In this document: piece by piece, positions 21,577-30,246 of the stretch
Layout of the letters: the number at the start of each line of letters is the position of its first letter
Numbering within the stretch: the first letter of the stretch is position 1
Origin: Cetobacterium sp. ZOR0034
Lineage (GTDB): Bacteria; Fusobacteriota; Fusobacteriia; Fusobacteriales; Fusobacteriaceae
Assembly: GCF_000799075.1 (NCBI RefSeq)
Contig: NZ_JTLI01000044.1
Coordinates: forward strand, 43,995-107,994
DNA length: 64,000 nucleotides
Direction of reading: 5' to 3'
Notes under the pieces: generated by a model
The model's database searches: none
Told to the model about the DNA's origin: nothing
Seen by the model: only the letters and a program-made list of their open reading frames with translations
Program-made: the position numbers and the translations under genes

Positions 21577-22383
21577 TTACACTATTTTTTTTAAAAACTC
21601 AAGACTCTTTTTATAGTCACCACTAATGTCTTCATCTAAAGAGTAATCTTGCTCTATAATAATCCAATCTATTTTTAAACTTTTTATCTTTTCTACAATA
21701 GGTTCAAATGCTATATTTCCCTCTCCTAAAGGACATATCACCTGTTTTCCTAAATCAAAGAACTTCTCCCCAGTGCTAACTATTTTCATATCTTTTAAAT
21801 GAATTGTATTTAATCTATCACTATATTTATCAATTAAACTCAATATGTTTACCCCACCATATTGAGCCCAATATGTATCAATTAATAACTTCACATTTTC
21901 TTTATTTGTATTCTCCATAAGAATATCCAATCCAAATTTTTTATTAAACTTCATAAATTCAAAAGCATGCATATGATACATAAAGAATATGTTTTCTTTT
22001 AAAAGGTCCCCACCAATTTTATTTATAATATTAGAAAACTCTACATACTTTTCATAACTACCTTGATATTCCATTGGCATAGCACCTATCCCACACAAGT
22101 CACATCCCCATTCCTTATGTGCCTTTATTACCATTTCCAAATTCTGAGTCAAATCTAAAAAGTTTATATGTGTTGCTATTATTTTAAGATCTAACTCTTT
22201 ACATGTATCTCTATAAAAATCTATAATTTCATCAGTTACTCTTCCAAAACCAGAAAGTTGAACTCCATCATATCCCATCTCTTTTGCATTTATTAAAGAC
22301 TCTTTTGCAAAAGAAAGTTCAACAGCCTTTCCCTCTTTTAAATAAGGCATAAAATAACCTATCATCTGCACTGCAATTTTCAT
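21577..22383 (-). CDS. Sugar isomerase/epimerase-type TIM barrel (second copy)
   Basis: AP-endonuclease-2-family TIM barrel (268 residues), the group that includes sugar phosphate isomerases, 2-keto-myo-inositol dehydratase (IolE) and 3-keto-glycoside eliminases. Metal-site motifs are visible: YHMHAFEF (His and Glu), LLIDTYWAQYGG (Asp), IHLKDMK (His) and IIEQDY (Glu). Its start overlaps the stop of the preceding dehydrogenase as ATGA, so the two are coupled. The substrate is not known; together with the dehydrogenases it may cleave or rearrange a keto-glycoside. Confidence 0.75.
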   Translation of the reverse strand: MKIAVQMIGYFMPYLKEGKAVELSFAKESLINAKEMGYDGVQLSGFGRVTDEIIDFYRDTCKELDLKIIATHINFLDLTQNLEMVIKAHKEWGCDLCGIGAMPMEYQGSYEKYVEFSNIINKIGGDLLKENIFFMYHMHAFEFMKFNKKFGLDILMENTNKENVKLLIDTYWAQYGGVNILSLIDKYSDRLNTIHLKDMKIVSTGEKFFDLGKQVICPLGEGNIAFEPIVEKIKSLKIDWIIIEQDYSLDEDISGDYKKSLEFLKKIV

Positions 22384-23366
22384 CTTAAGTCACTCTCCTT
22401 ATAGATATCTGTTATAATTTTCAAACTTTTTAGAGATTCTTCTAACGGAAGATATAATTTTTTATTTTTTCCAAGAGAGTTATAGAAACAATCAATCTCT
22501 TTTTCATGTGAAGCCCCATAGTAATCTTTTATCTCTCCTTTTTCATCTCTTTGTAAAACTATCTCTTCATTATCTTTACTTAACAAAAGTTTTCCATCTC
22601 TTATTGTATAAGTTCCATTTTCACAATAAACTTTTAAAGTTACACTCGTATTATTAAAGTTACACAAAGTTCCACTAAAGAATCCTTGAACTCCATTTTT
22701 AAAATCTAACTTTATTGAAGCTGTATCCTCTACATCTAGTGTTAGATTTTTAAGCTTAAAAACTTGGCCAGATATATTTTCGATCTCTCCTCCAATATCC
22801 TGTAAGTAATCTATTGTGTGAATTGCTTGATTTATAAGTAGCCCACCACCACCTTCAAGCTTCTTTCCTCTCCAAGGAGCAGCTTCGTAGTAGTTTAAAT
22901 CTCTTCTCCAAAACACGGTCGCCTCTAAGCCTTTAATCTTTCCCGCTTCGCCTTTGTCCAACTCCTCTTTCAACTTTATATAACTTCTATTTCTTCTATT
23001 TTGATATACTACTGTTGCTTCCACATTTGGATAGATTTGAAGAAGCTCTATCAATTTTTGAGCTTCTTCATAAGTATGAGCTAATGGTTTTTCTATTATA
23101 AAATGAATTCCTTTTCTACATGCTAACTCAGCTATTTCATACCTTATATTATGTGGTGTCAAAATATGTATTGTATCTAAACTCTCATTTTCAAGCATAT
23201 CGACAAAATTTCTATAATAATTACATCCATTTTCTTCTCCAACTTTTTTTGCAGCATCTAGTTTTAAATCACACACTGCAATCAGCTTATGATTTTTCTT
23301 TATTAAAGGTATATGTACATCACTTATAACTCCACATCCAATCACACCTACTCTTTTTTCCTCCAT
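22380..23366 (-). CDS. Gfo/Idh/MocA oxidoreductase (second copy)
   Basis: NAD(P)-dependent sugar dehydrogenase of the Gfo/Idh/MocA family (about 328 residues). An N-terminal Rossmann domain (RVGVIGCGVISDVHIP) is followed by the EKP motif (IIEKPLAHTYEEAQ) with the catalytic Lys and an alpha/beta domain containing GGGLLINQAIHTIDYL. I chose ATG 23366, two bases past the previous stop with GGAG upstream; an ATG at 23381 lacks a good site. It probably oxidises a ring hydroxyl of a sugar or glycoside. It is co-transcribed with the first copy, from which it differs clearly in sequence. Confidence 0.8.
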   Translation of the reverse strand: MEEKRVGVIGCGVISDVHIPLIKKNHKLIAVCDLKLDAAKKVGEENGCNYYRNFVDMLENESLDTIHILTPHNIRYEIAELACRKGIHFIIEKPLAHTYEEAQKLIELLQIYPNVEATVVYQNRRNRSYIKLKEELDKGEAGKIKGLEATVFWRRDLNYYEAAPWRGKKLEGGGGLLINQAIHTIDYLQDIGGEIENISGQVFKLKNLTLDVEDTASIKLDFKNGVQGFFSGTLCNFNNTSVTLKVYCENGTYTIRDGKLLLSKDNEEIVLQRDEKGEIKDYYGASHEKEIDCFYNSLGKNKKLYLPLEESLKSLKIITDIYKESDLR

Positions 23367-23368
23367 AA

Positions 23369-24538
23369 TTAAATACTCCATTTCTTTGTGTATTTAGATG
23401 TTGCACACTTTTTCATTAACTCCTCATAATAAACATCTTTATCGATTGGTAAATCAATCTCTTTATTTAAAAACGTTGATAAAAGCATACTATTTATCAA
23501 TTCTAAAGCTTTTATTCCCTCTATTCCTGGAGCTATTAGTTTATCTTTTCCTTCAATAGCATCTATCCAATTTTCTATAACTAAAGCATGTTCAATTCCC
23601 CAAGGTACTTCTCCTAAATCTTTTGATGTGTATATTGTTTCTTCTACTTGAGGCGTGTTCTTAGGATCTCTTAAATCTGCCGTTGCAACTAAATTCAACT
23701 CATTTTCAGGAACAAGAAGTTTTTTATAAGTTAACACATCATTCTCTATTACAATTTTTCCATTATTTCCAATAATTTCAAGCCTATTTGTTCCTGGGGC
23801 GTCGTGAGTAGAAGTTATAAATACTCCGTTTCCTCCATTTGGATACTCTACATATGCTGTTACATCTGTTTCAACCTCTACATCTCTATTCTCTCCAAAT
23901 TTACAATATGCTCTTACCTTATTAGGCATTCCACAAAGCCATTGCCACATATCTATCTGATGTGGAGCTTGATTTATTAGAACTCCTCCACCTTCTCCAG
24001 CCCAAGTTGCTCTCCATTCTCCGTTGTCATAATATTTTTGTGGACGATACCAGTTTGTTATTATCCAATTTACTCTTTTAAATGTTCCTACACCATCAGC
24101 ATCTATTATCTCTTTAGCTTTTATAAATAGTGGGTTAGTTCTTTGATTGAATAACAATCCGAATGTAACATCCCTGTTTTCTTCAGATATCTCATTTAAT
24201 TCCTCAATATTTTTTGTAAACACTCCAACTGGTTTTTCTAAAAGTACATGTATCTTTTGCTTAATAGCTTCTATTCCCATTATTGGATGTAAGTAGTGTG
24301 GTGTTGCAACTATAACTGCATCAATCTCACCAGAACTTAACATCTCTTTAAAACTAGTAAAAATTTTCAATTCAGGAATAACCCCTTTTGCCCACTCTAA
24401 TTTTTCTGTATCTATATCACAAACTGCTGTTAATTTTGCATTTTTTACCGTTCCATTTGGTATTAAAGGTTTATCTGTAAACGACATCACATGTACTTTC
24501 CCCATAAACCCTATTCCAACTATTCCAACTCTTAACAT
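23369..24538 (-). CDS. Gfo/Idh/MocA oxidoreductase (first copy)
   Basis: Second-type member of the same dehydrogenase family (389 residues). Rossmann motif RVGIVGIGFMGKVH, catalytic-Lys motif LLEKPVGVFTKN, and the GGGVLINQAPHQIDMWQW segment with the usual His-x3-Asp. It is longer than its operon neighbour, with more C-terminal sheet insertions. GGAGGG precedes the ATG. Two dissimilar members in one operon suggest oxidation and later reduction of the same substrate, as in inositol or keto-glycoside pathways; that is inference. Confidence 0.82.
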   Translation of the reverse strand: MLRVGIVGIGFMGKVHVMSFTDKPLIPNGTVKNAKLTAVCDIDTEKLEWAKGVIPELKIFTSFKEMLSSGEIDAVIVATPHYLHPIMGIEAIKQKIHVLLEKPVGVFTKNIEELNEISEENRDVTFGLLFNQRTNPLFIKAKEIIDADGVGTFKRVNWIITNWYRPQKYYDNGEWRATWAGEGGGVLINQAPHQIDMWQWLCGMPNKVRAYCKFGENRDVEVETDVTAYVEYPNGGNGVFITSTHDAPGTNRLEIIGNNGKIVIENDVLTYKKLLVPENELNLVATADLRDPKNTPQVEETIYTSKDLGEVPWGIEHALVIENWIDAIEGKDKLIAPGIEGIKALELINSMLLSTFLNKEIDLPIDKDVYYEELMKKCATSKYTKKWSI

Positions 24539-24551
24539 ATCTATTCCCTCC

Positions 24552-25415
24552 TTAAATTCTATTTATCATTTCTAATAATGTTTTTAATGATGTTTCAAAA
24601 GCTTCTTTTCCATCTTTAAACTCGACTTTTCTATCTTTTACACTCTCGTGTTCTAATGATTGCAAAGTACTAAAATTTGTAAGATGAGGCTCTAATGATA
24701 AGAAATTTTCATAGCTATCATTTTTTAACTCTCTTAAAATTTCAAAAATTTGACCATCACCTGTTCCTATTAATACATTTTCATTTGATGAATATTTTGC
24801 ATCTTTTAAATGAACATATTCAACATACCTCTTTAATTTTTGATAAGCCTTTAACGGTGAAACTCCAACTTGAACAAAATTAGCAGGATCAAATATCAAT
24901 TTAAATCTATTTGAATTTTTTTTAGTTAACTCTATTAGATTCAAACAACTTTCAATATCATCTCCGTAAATTCCCTTTTCATTTTCATGAAGTAATACTA
25001 AATCTGTTCCATCAACCTCTTTTAAAAAACTTTCTATTTTTTCAAAAATTATATTTTCATATTTTTTCTTATTCTCTTTATTTAAAAAGAAACTAAAAAC
25101 TCTAACATATTTAACTTTTAATCTCTTCGCTATCTCTATTACATTTTTAAATTTTTTAAAGTGTTCTATGAATTCCTCTTCGAAGTTTTCATTTTCAATA
25201 TTTATTTTGCCTATCGGAGAAGCTATGCATGAAACCTCTATATTTTTTTCTAATAGATATTTTTGAATTTCATCAATCTCACTTAAAGACATCTCAGATA
25301 TATTCTTTCCATCAATTGATCTTAACTCAATAAACTTCATTTTTAAATTTTTAATAATCTCCACTTCTTTTTTAAATCCAATATCTATTTCATCAATAAA
25401 TCCTGATATTTTCAT
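24552..25415 (-). CDS. Sugar isomerase/epimerase-type TIM barrel (first copy)
   Basis: First gene of the operon: a 287-residue AP-endonuclease-2-family TIM barrel. Metal-site segments: LLHENEKGIYG (Glu), LIFDPANFVQVG (Asp), VHLKDAK (His) and LSLEPHL (Glu). It is clearly distinct from the second TIM barrel of the operon. Possible activities include isomerase, epimerase, dehydratase or glycoside eliminase. AAGGAG precedes the ATG, and the intergenic region to the divergent AraC regulator is 147 bp. Confidence 0.75.
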   Translation of the reverse strand: MKISGFIDEIDIGFKKEVEIIKNLKMKFIELRSIDGKNISEMSLSEIDEIQKYLLEKNIEVSCIASPIGKINIENENFEEEFIEHFKKFKNVIEIAKRLKVKYVRVFSFFLNKENKKKYENIIFEKIESFLKEVDGTDLVLLHENEKGIYGDDIESCLNLIELTKKNSNRFKLIFDPANFVQVGVSPLKAYQKLKRYVEYVHLKDAKYSSNENVLIGTGDGQIFEILRELKNDSYENFLSLEPHLTNFSTLQSLEHESVKDRKVEFKDGKEAFETSLKTLLEMINRI

Positions 25416-25514
25416 TTCTTCATCTCCTTTTTTGTGGCTCTCTTTACTAATCTAATTATATTATCTGTTTCTATTAAAAAAAATGTTAATACTTGATAAA
25501 ATCGCAGTCTTTTT

Positions 25515-25543
25515 TTGACTTTTTTTATTTTTTGTGCTATTTT
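25515..25543 (+). promoter_or_regulatory. Promoter of the AraC-type regulator
   Basis: TTGACT (25515-25520), 17-bp spacer, TATTTT (25538-25543) just before AAGGAGG; implies a very short leader. Confidence 0.55.
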
Positions 25544-25562
25544 AAATTAAGGAGGTCGTAAA

Positions 25563-26774
25563 ATGAATATTTTATCTAATTTGTGCAACATGTTAGGGAT
25601 TTTAACAAACACAAATATTACTGTTTTTAATAAAAATGGAGAGAAAATTATTAAATATAGCTCTTTTCAAGTTATCGAAGATTTCTTTCTTACAGAAAAT
25701 AATATTTTGGAAATGAAATCTTTTCTTATTGATCAAAAAAATACAACAATATCTTTAGAAAAAACTTGTGGCTATACAATCAACTTCATCGGAGTTAAAT
25801 CGCTACAAAAAAATATCTTTTTTGTAATCGGACCGTTTCTTTGGAAAGACCCTTTTTATGAAAAACAAAAAGATATATATAACTTAAAAAAGAACTCTCC
25901 AGCTGAATACAATTTTTATTCAAATTTAAAAAAAGTTAAAACTATTCCTACTGAAATTTTATTTCCACTAGTTTTCAATCTCATAAACTGTGAGTTTATG
26001 AATGTTGAAAAAAATATACACACTATCAATGACACTATAAAAAAAATTGAAAATAAATCAGAAAACTTTAAAATATCATCAGAAAATATAGAACTAACAA
26101 ATGAAAGGTATCATATTGAAAATTTAAAATTGAAAGCAATTAAACTTGGTGATTGTGAAAAGGCATTAAAATATCATAAAGCTATGTCCTCTCTAAGTGA
26201 ATTGAACCAACGGATACCTAGTAATGTTTTTAGAGCCTTTAAAAATGGACTATTCATATCTAGTGGAATTATTCGAAAAGCTGTTGAAGAAGCTGGTGTT
26301 CCTCCTACACTTATTCATGATTTATCATCTAAAATCTTTACTTGGATTGAAAACTCTTCAACCTTAGCAGAAGTAAAAAAAATTGATGAAGATATTATAA
26401 AAGAGTATTCAAAACTTTGTCTTTTTCATAATGAGAAGTATAACTCTTTTAGCTCCAATATCAAAAATGCACTGCTTTTTATAAATATAAATAAAGATAA
26501 ATCCATTAGTCTAAACGAAGTTGCAGATTTCACATCACTAAATCCCGAATATCTTTCTAGATTATTTAAAAAAGAAGTTGGAATGAATTTCAAAGACTAC
26601 CTTCAAGATATTAAAATTAAAGCTGCTATTGATTTTTTAGAAAATACTAATCTAAAAATTTCAGAAATCGCATTAAAACTTGATTATTGTAATGTTGAAA
26701 ATTTTTCAAAATCCTTTAAAAAATCTACAGGAGTTACACCTGCTAAATTTCGGAAAAACTCGAATATAAAATAA
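25563..26774 (+). CDS. AraC-family transcriptional regulator
   Basis: A 403-residue regulator with a C-terminal AraC-type double helix-turn-helix (about 300-398; SLNEVADFTSLNPEYLSRLFKKEVG and ISEIALKLDYCNVENFSKSFKKSTGVTPAKFRK elements). The first 300 residues are a sensory region of unrecognised type with a helical middle part. It is divergent from the glucuronide operon, so it probably activates it in response to a pathway sugar. A bidirectional terminator follows. Confidence 0.85.
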   Translation: MNILSNLCNMLGILTNTNITVFNKNGEKIIKYSSFQVIEDFFLTENNILEMKSFLIDQKNTTISLEKTCGYTINFIGVKSLQKNIFFVIGPFLWKDPFYEKQKDIYNLKKNSPAEYNFYSNLKKVKTIPTEILFPLVFNLINCEFMNVEKNIHTINDTIKKIENKSENFKISSENIELTNERYHIENLKLKAIKLGDCEKALKYHKAMSSLSELNQRIPSNVFRAFKNGLFISSGIIRKAVEEAGVPPTLIHDLSSKIFTWIENSSTLAEVKKIDEDIIKEYSKLCLFHNEKYNSFSSNIKNALLFININKDKSISLNEVADFTSLNPEYLSRLFKKEVGMNFKDYLQDIKIKAAIDFLENTNLKISEIALKLDYCNVENFSKSFKKSTGVTPAKFRKNSNIK

Positions 26775-26778
26775 CTAA

Positions 26779-26817
26779 AAAAGAGATTCTACAATTTTAA
26801 ACTGTAGAATCTCTTTT
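26779..26817. terminator. Bidirectional terminator araC-type gene / M20 gene
   Basis: Perfect 15-bp hairpin (arms 26779-26793 and 26803-26817) with A/T runs on both sides, between convergent genes. Confidence 0.9.
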
Positions 26818-26821
26818 ACTT

Positions 26822-27988
26822 TTATCTATTGCTAAACTCTAGCTTTATCTCATCTAAAAGTTTAGTATTTTTTAATAGTTTAACCCCTGTTACAGCTAGT
26901 GCTAAAACAGCCTCTTCCATTCCTTTATAAGCTCCATCCTCAACAGTACACTCTGCTAACTCTCTACTGTGACTGATTACATCTTTATAAAGAGGCATAT
27001 ACGGGTGTATTGTAGCGCAGACATGACTTACATCTCCTGCATCTGTCGACCCACTATCCTCAGAGTTCTCCATTTTTTCAACTCCAATATCTTTCAAGCT
27101 TTCTTCATAAACTTCCATTAAAGTCTTATTTGTTATTAAATCTAAGAAACTTGTTTCATAATTCTCTATTTCTAAAGTAGTTCCTGTTGAAACAGCAGCC
27201 CCATTAGCACAATTTAAAACTTTCTTTAAAAGTATATCTAACTCTTTCTTATTTCTTGATCTTACATAGAAGTTTGCTACTGCTAAATCTGGTATTATAT
27301 TAGCAGCTTCTCCACCTTTTGTTATTATTCCGTGAACTCTATCGGTAGGCAGAATCTGCTGTCTCAATGCATTTATTGTATTAAATAGTGTTATAACTCC
27401 ATCTAAAGCATTTATCCCAAGATGAGGTGCACCTGCAGCATGAGAAGTTTTTCCTCTAAATGTGAATTGTAAAGCTTCCATAGCTTGACTAGAACTACTT
27501 CTCAAATGAATATTTCCACTCGTTGGATGAACTATCATCGCTACATCAATATTATTGAAAGCTCCCTCTTTAACCATCTTAACTTTTGCTCCATCTGTTT
27601 CCTCAGCAGGTGTTCCTATTACTAAAACCTCTCCTCCATAGACATTCACAAACTCTCTCAAAAGTATTCCTGCGGCAACACTCGTAACTCCTAGTATATT
27701 GTGTCCACATCCATGCCCAATCTCTGGTAGAGCATCATATTCAGCTAAATAAGCTATTCTTGGACCAGGTTTCTTAGCAGCATAATTTGCCAAAAATGCG
27801 GTCTCTATTCCACAGTATCCTTTTTCAACAAAAAATCCATTTTTACTCAATAACTCACAATGCTTATCTCTTGCTTTTACCTCTTTTAATCCCAATTCTG
27901 GATTTTCAAAAAGAAACTGATTTAACTCTTTTAATTCATCTAAAATCTTTGCATATCTCTCTTTTAAATCTATAATGATTTTCTCCAT
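26822..27988 (-). CDS. M20-family amidohydrolase
   Basis: Metal-dependent amidohydrolase (388 residues) of the AbgB/PM20D2/IAA-amino-acid-hydrolase group, which cleaves N-acyl or aminobenzoyl-type amides and dipeptides. Metal ligands are visible in YDALPEIGHGCGHN, PAEETDGAK and the C-terminal HSRELAE region; the GKTSHAAGAPHLGINALD stretch marks the dimerisation domain. It lies 10 nt after the EutH gene on the same strand, and both are probably one transcript. The substrate is unknown; an ethanolamide is one idea suggested by the neighbour. Confidence 0.85.
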   Translation of the reverse strand: MEKIIIDLKERYAKILDELKELNQFLFENPELGLKEVKARDKHCELLSKNGFFVEKGYCGIETAFLANYAAKKPGPRIAYLAEYDALPEIGHGCGHNILGVTSVAAGILLREFVNVYGGEVLVIGTPAEETDGAKVKMVKEGAFNNIDVAMIVHPTSGNIHLRSSSSQAMEALQFTFRGKTSHAAGAPHLGINALDGVITLFNTINALRQQILPTDRVHGIITKGGEAANIIPDLAVANFYVRSRNKKELDILLKKVLNCANGAAVSTGTTLEIENYETSFLDLITNKTLMEVYEESLKDIGVEKMENSEDSGSTDAGDVSHVCATIHPYMPLYKDVISHSRELAECTVEDGAYKGMEEAVLALAVTGVKLLKNTKLLDEIKLEFSNR

Positions 27989-27998
27989 TTATTCCTCC

Positions 27999-29111
27999 CT
28001 AGTTTATCTTCAGACCTTTGTTTAATACAAAACTATTATTTCTTTCCTTTTTATTTATAAACATAGTTTTTGCTAGATATATAGCAGCAAAACCAGAAAC
28101 CAATTTAGCCACAATAAATGGTAATATATTTTCTGGAGATACTCCCGCAACAAAACCTAATTGTCCACCAAAAACATAAGACCCCGCGACAGCAAAAGCA
28201 CTATTTATTATCTTACTATTATTATCCATCTTTCCAAAAATTCCAAACATCGGTATACTACTTACTAAAGAAGCCATAAATCCAGCGGTTCCACTTTCAT
28301 CTATCCCTAGAATACCACCCAATGTTTTTAATCCTGTTTTACAATATTTTTCTATAAAATATAAAAATGGATATGCACCACTCAATGTAAGCGATACTCT
28401 TGTAACAATTTTCATACTCTCATCTATCGGATTTAATCCATCAACTATCGAATACCCAAACATTGTTTCAATTAATGTTAAAGTCAAACCTACAGTTACT
28501 AACAGTGTCATCAATTTACCAAATTTATCAAAAATATTGCAAGTTTTCTCTGGATAAAACCATAACCCACTACAAATAGCTACAGAAAAAAGCACTACTG
28601 GTATCAAATTGTAAATAACTAAAGATAAATTCAATCCCATCATAACGCCCGCAACCAAACATCCCAAAGGTATTGTTGCTACTCCACTTAGTATTCCTTT
28701 TGAAAAGCTATTTTTCGAATCATTATCAATAATTCCAAATGCAACAGGCATCGTAAAAATAACTACAGTTCCTAGCATAGAACCCAAAATTACACCGGAA
28801 AAATCAGCTAAACTTTTATCTATTGCTAAGTCCTGAGCTAAAAAATATCCTCCCATATCTGTTGCTAATATAGAGTTTATATAAATTGAAGGATCTACTC
28901 CAGTTAAAGAGTAAAGTAATTCAACAAAAGGTTTTGAGAATTTTGAAATTAATGGACTTATAGATAAGATCCCTAACATCGCTAACATTAATGGCCCTGC
29001 CACACATATTCCATCTTGAAACCTTTGACCATATCCTAACTTATTTCCAAAACATCTATCTATAGCACCTAAAACAGCAAAAAAAGTTAAGATAAAAAAT
29101 ATAACTTTCAC
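27999..29111 (-). CDS. eutH: Ethanolamine transporter EutH, stand-alone
   Basis: Inner-membrane protein (about 370 residues, 10-11 membrane segments) of the EutH ethanolamine-permease family (segments GYGQRFQDGICVAGPLMLAM and LATDMGGYFLAQDLA are recognisable). The start is the GTG at 29111: GGGGGA precedes it and the protein then starts at the first membrane helix; an ATG at 29159 adds 16 unusual residues. No other eut gene or microcompartment shell gene is in the window, unlike most eutH loci. It is paired with an M20 amidohydrolase. Confidence 0.87.
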   Translation of the reverse strand: MKVIFFILTFFAVLGAIDRCFGNKLGYGQRFQDGICVAGPLMLAMLGILSISPLISKFSKPFVELLYSLTGVDPSIYINSILATDMGGYFLAQDLAIDKSLADFSGVILGSMLGTVVIFTMPVAFGIIDNDSKNSFSKGILSGVATIPLGCLVAGVMMGLNLSLVIYNLIPVVLFSVAICSGLWFYPEKTCNIFDKFGKLMTLLVTVGLTLTLIETMFGYSIVDGLNPIDESMKIVTRVSLTLSGAYPFLYFIEKYCKTGLKTLGGILGIDESGTAGFMASLVSSIPMFGIFGKMDNNSKIINSAFAVAGSYVFGGQLGFVAGVSPENILPFIVAKLVSGFAAIYLAKTMFINKKERNNSFVLNKGLKIN

Positions 29112-29206
29112 TCTAAAATCCCCCTTATTTTTGTTTAATATCAATTGATTATAACACAAAAAGAAAAAAAATCTAGCACTTGCGTACTAGATTTTAAAAT
29201 TATTTT

Positions 29207-30142
29207 TTATCCTATCACTTTTCCTCTAAACATATCAAATACCTCTTTTACAGATAAAATACTATCGATTTTCCAAGCATCTTTCCCTGCAAAGAATATT
29301 CCTTCTAAAGCATTTCCTTCATGACCTTTTATTAAACTATCTTTAACACAGAATTTTCTACTACACTTTTTTAAGCAACTAGTACAGCTCTTTGGTGTTA
29401 ATTTCTCCTCTGCAATCACTCTATTAACATAAGGTGAAACTATAGCATTCGCAGGTAATCCCGCCGAACTCATGATTTGAACGACATCTCCCTCTTTTGA
29501 GTTCACATACACTTCTTTGAACTCTTGGCTAACTTCACACTCTTCAGTAGCTATAAATCTACTTCCCATTTGAACTCCAGCTACTCCTAAAGCCATCATT
29601 CTTTCAGCATCTTCTGGAGTTATTACTCCTCCAGCTCCGAATACAGGAATAGAAACCCCTTTTGCTATCTCCTCTACAATGTCCCAAGAGTCTTTATCTG
29701 TCCCTAAATGTCCTCCGGCGTTTCCTCCCTCAACAACTATAGCGTCAGCTCCTAATTTCTCTGCTATCTTAGCTAACTTTAAACTTGAAACAATCGGTAC
29801 TATCTTAACCCCAGTTCCTTTTACTGTGTCAAATATATCTCTTGAGAAACCAGCTCCACATATAATCATGTCAACTTTTTCCTCTATTGATACTTTTACA
29901 GCTTCAGCAAAGTTAGAAGCAGCTACCATTATATTTACTCCTAGTGCTCCACCTTTTTCTATAATCATCTCTTTTGCTTTTCTTATCTCGTCTCTAAATT
30001 CATCTGCAGGAATAGCTGTTCCAGATATAACTCCCACTCCACCTTGATTAGCTACTGCTGATGCCAATCTTGACATTGAAGCTCTTATTCCCATTCCACC
30101 TTGAATTATTGGTACTTCTATATTTAAATCTCCGATTCTCAC
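29207..30142 (-). CDS. Nitronate monooxygenase-family flavoprotein with Cys cluster
   Basis: FMN-binding TIM barrel (311 residues) of the nitronate monooxygenase / FabK-like family. Motifs: IIQGGMGIRAS, GVNIM, GADAIVVEGGNAGGHLG and GAGGVITPEDAERMMALGVAGVQMGSRF. A C-terminal cluster CTSCLKKCSRKFC (about 250-262) is not needed in classical members and may bind metal or a cluster. Real substrate could be a nitronate or an enoyl thioester; sequence favours the nitronate monooxygenase branch over FabK. Two tandem palindromes precede it, so it is likely repressor-controlled. Confidence 0.8.
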   Translation of the reverse strand: MRIGDLNIEVPIIQGGMGIRASMSRLASAVANQGGVGVISGTAIPADEFRDEIRKAKEMIIEKGGALGVNIMVAASNFAEAVKVSIEEKVDMIICGAGFSRDIFDTVKGTGVKIVPIVSSLKLAKIAEKLGADAIVVEGGNAGGHLGTDKDSWDIVEEIAKGVSIPVFGAGGVITPEDAERMMALGVAGVQMGSRFIATEECEVSQEFKEVYVNSKEGDVVQIMSSAGLPANAIVSPYVNRVIAEEKLTPKSCTSCLKKCSRKFCVKDSLIKGHEGNALEGIFFAGKDAWKIDSILSVKEVFDMFRGKVIG

Positions 30143-30163
30143 TAAAATTCACCTCCAATAATA

Positions 30164-30192
30164 ATAACACTTGTTATGATAACACATGTTAT
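30164..30192 (-). promoter_or_regulatory. Tandem palindromic operator before the nitronate monooxygenase-family gene
   Basis: Two nearly identical 14-bp palindromes, ATAACA-CT-TGTTAT (30164-30177) and ATAACA-CA-TGTTAT (30179-30192), with centres 15 bp apart, just upstream of the ribosome-binding site at about 30152-30157. Size and symmetry fit a MarR/TetR-type repressor site. The regulator is not encoded nearby. Confidence 0.6.
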
Positions 30193-30246
30193 TCTAAAAT
30201 GGAAACTTTTTTTGAATTTTTTTTTGACGAGTCTTCAAGTTACTTT

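Noticed and set aside
18268..25415. myo-Inositol catabolic (iol) operon
   Set aside because: Gfo/Idh and TIM-barrel genes resemble iolG/iolE, but iolC, iolD and iolB are missing and a true beta-glucuronidase with the NxK motif is present.
27999..29111. Ethanolamine-utilisation microcompartment locus
   Set aside because: Only eutH is present; no eutBC, shell or regulator genes in the window.
29207..30142. FabK enoyl-ACP reductase
   Set aside because: The FMN-barrel motifs fit the nitronate-monooxygenase branch better, a Cys cluster is present, and no fatty-acid genes are nearby.
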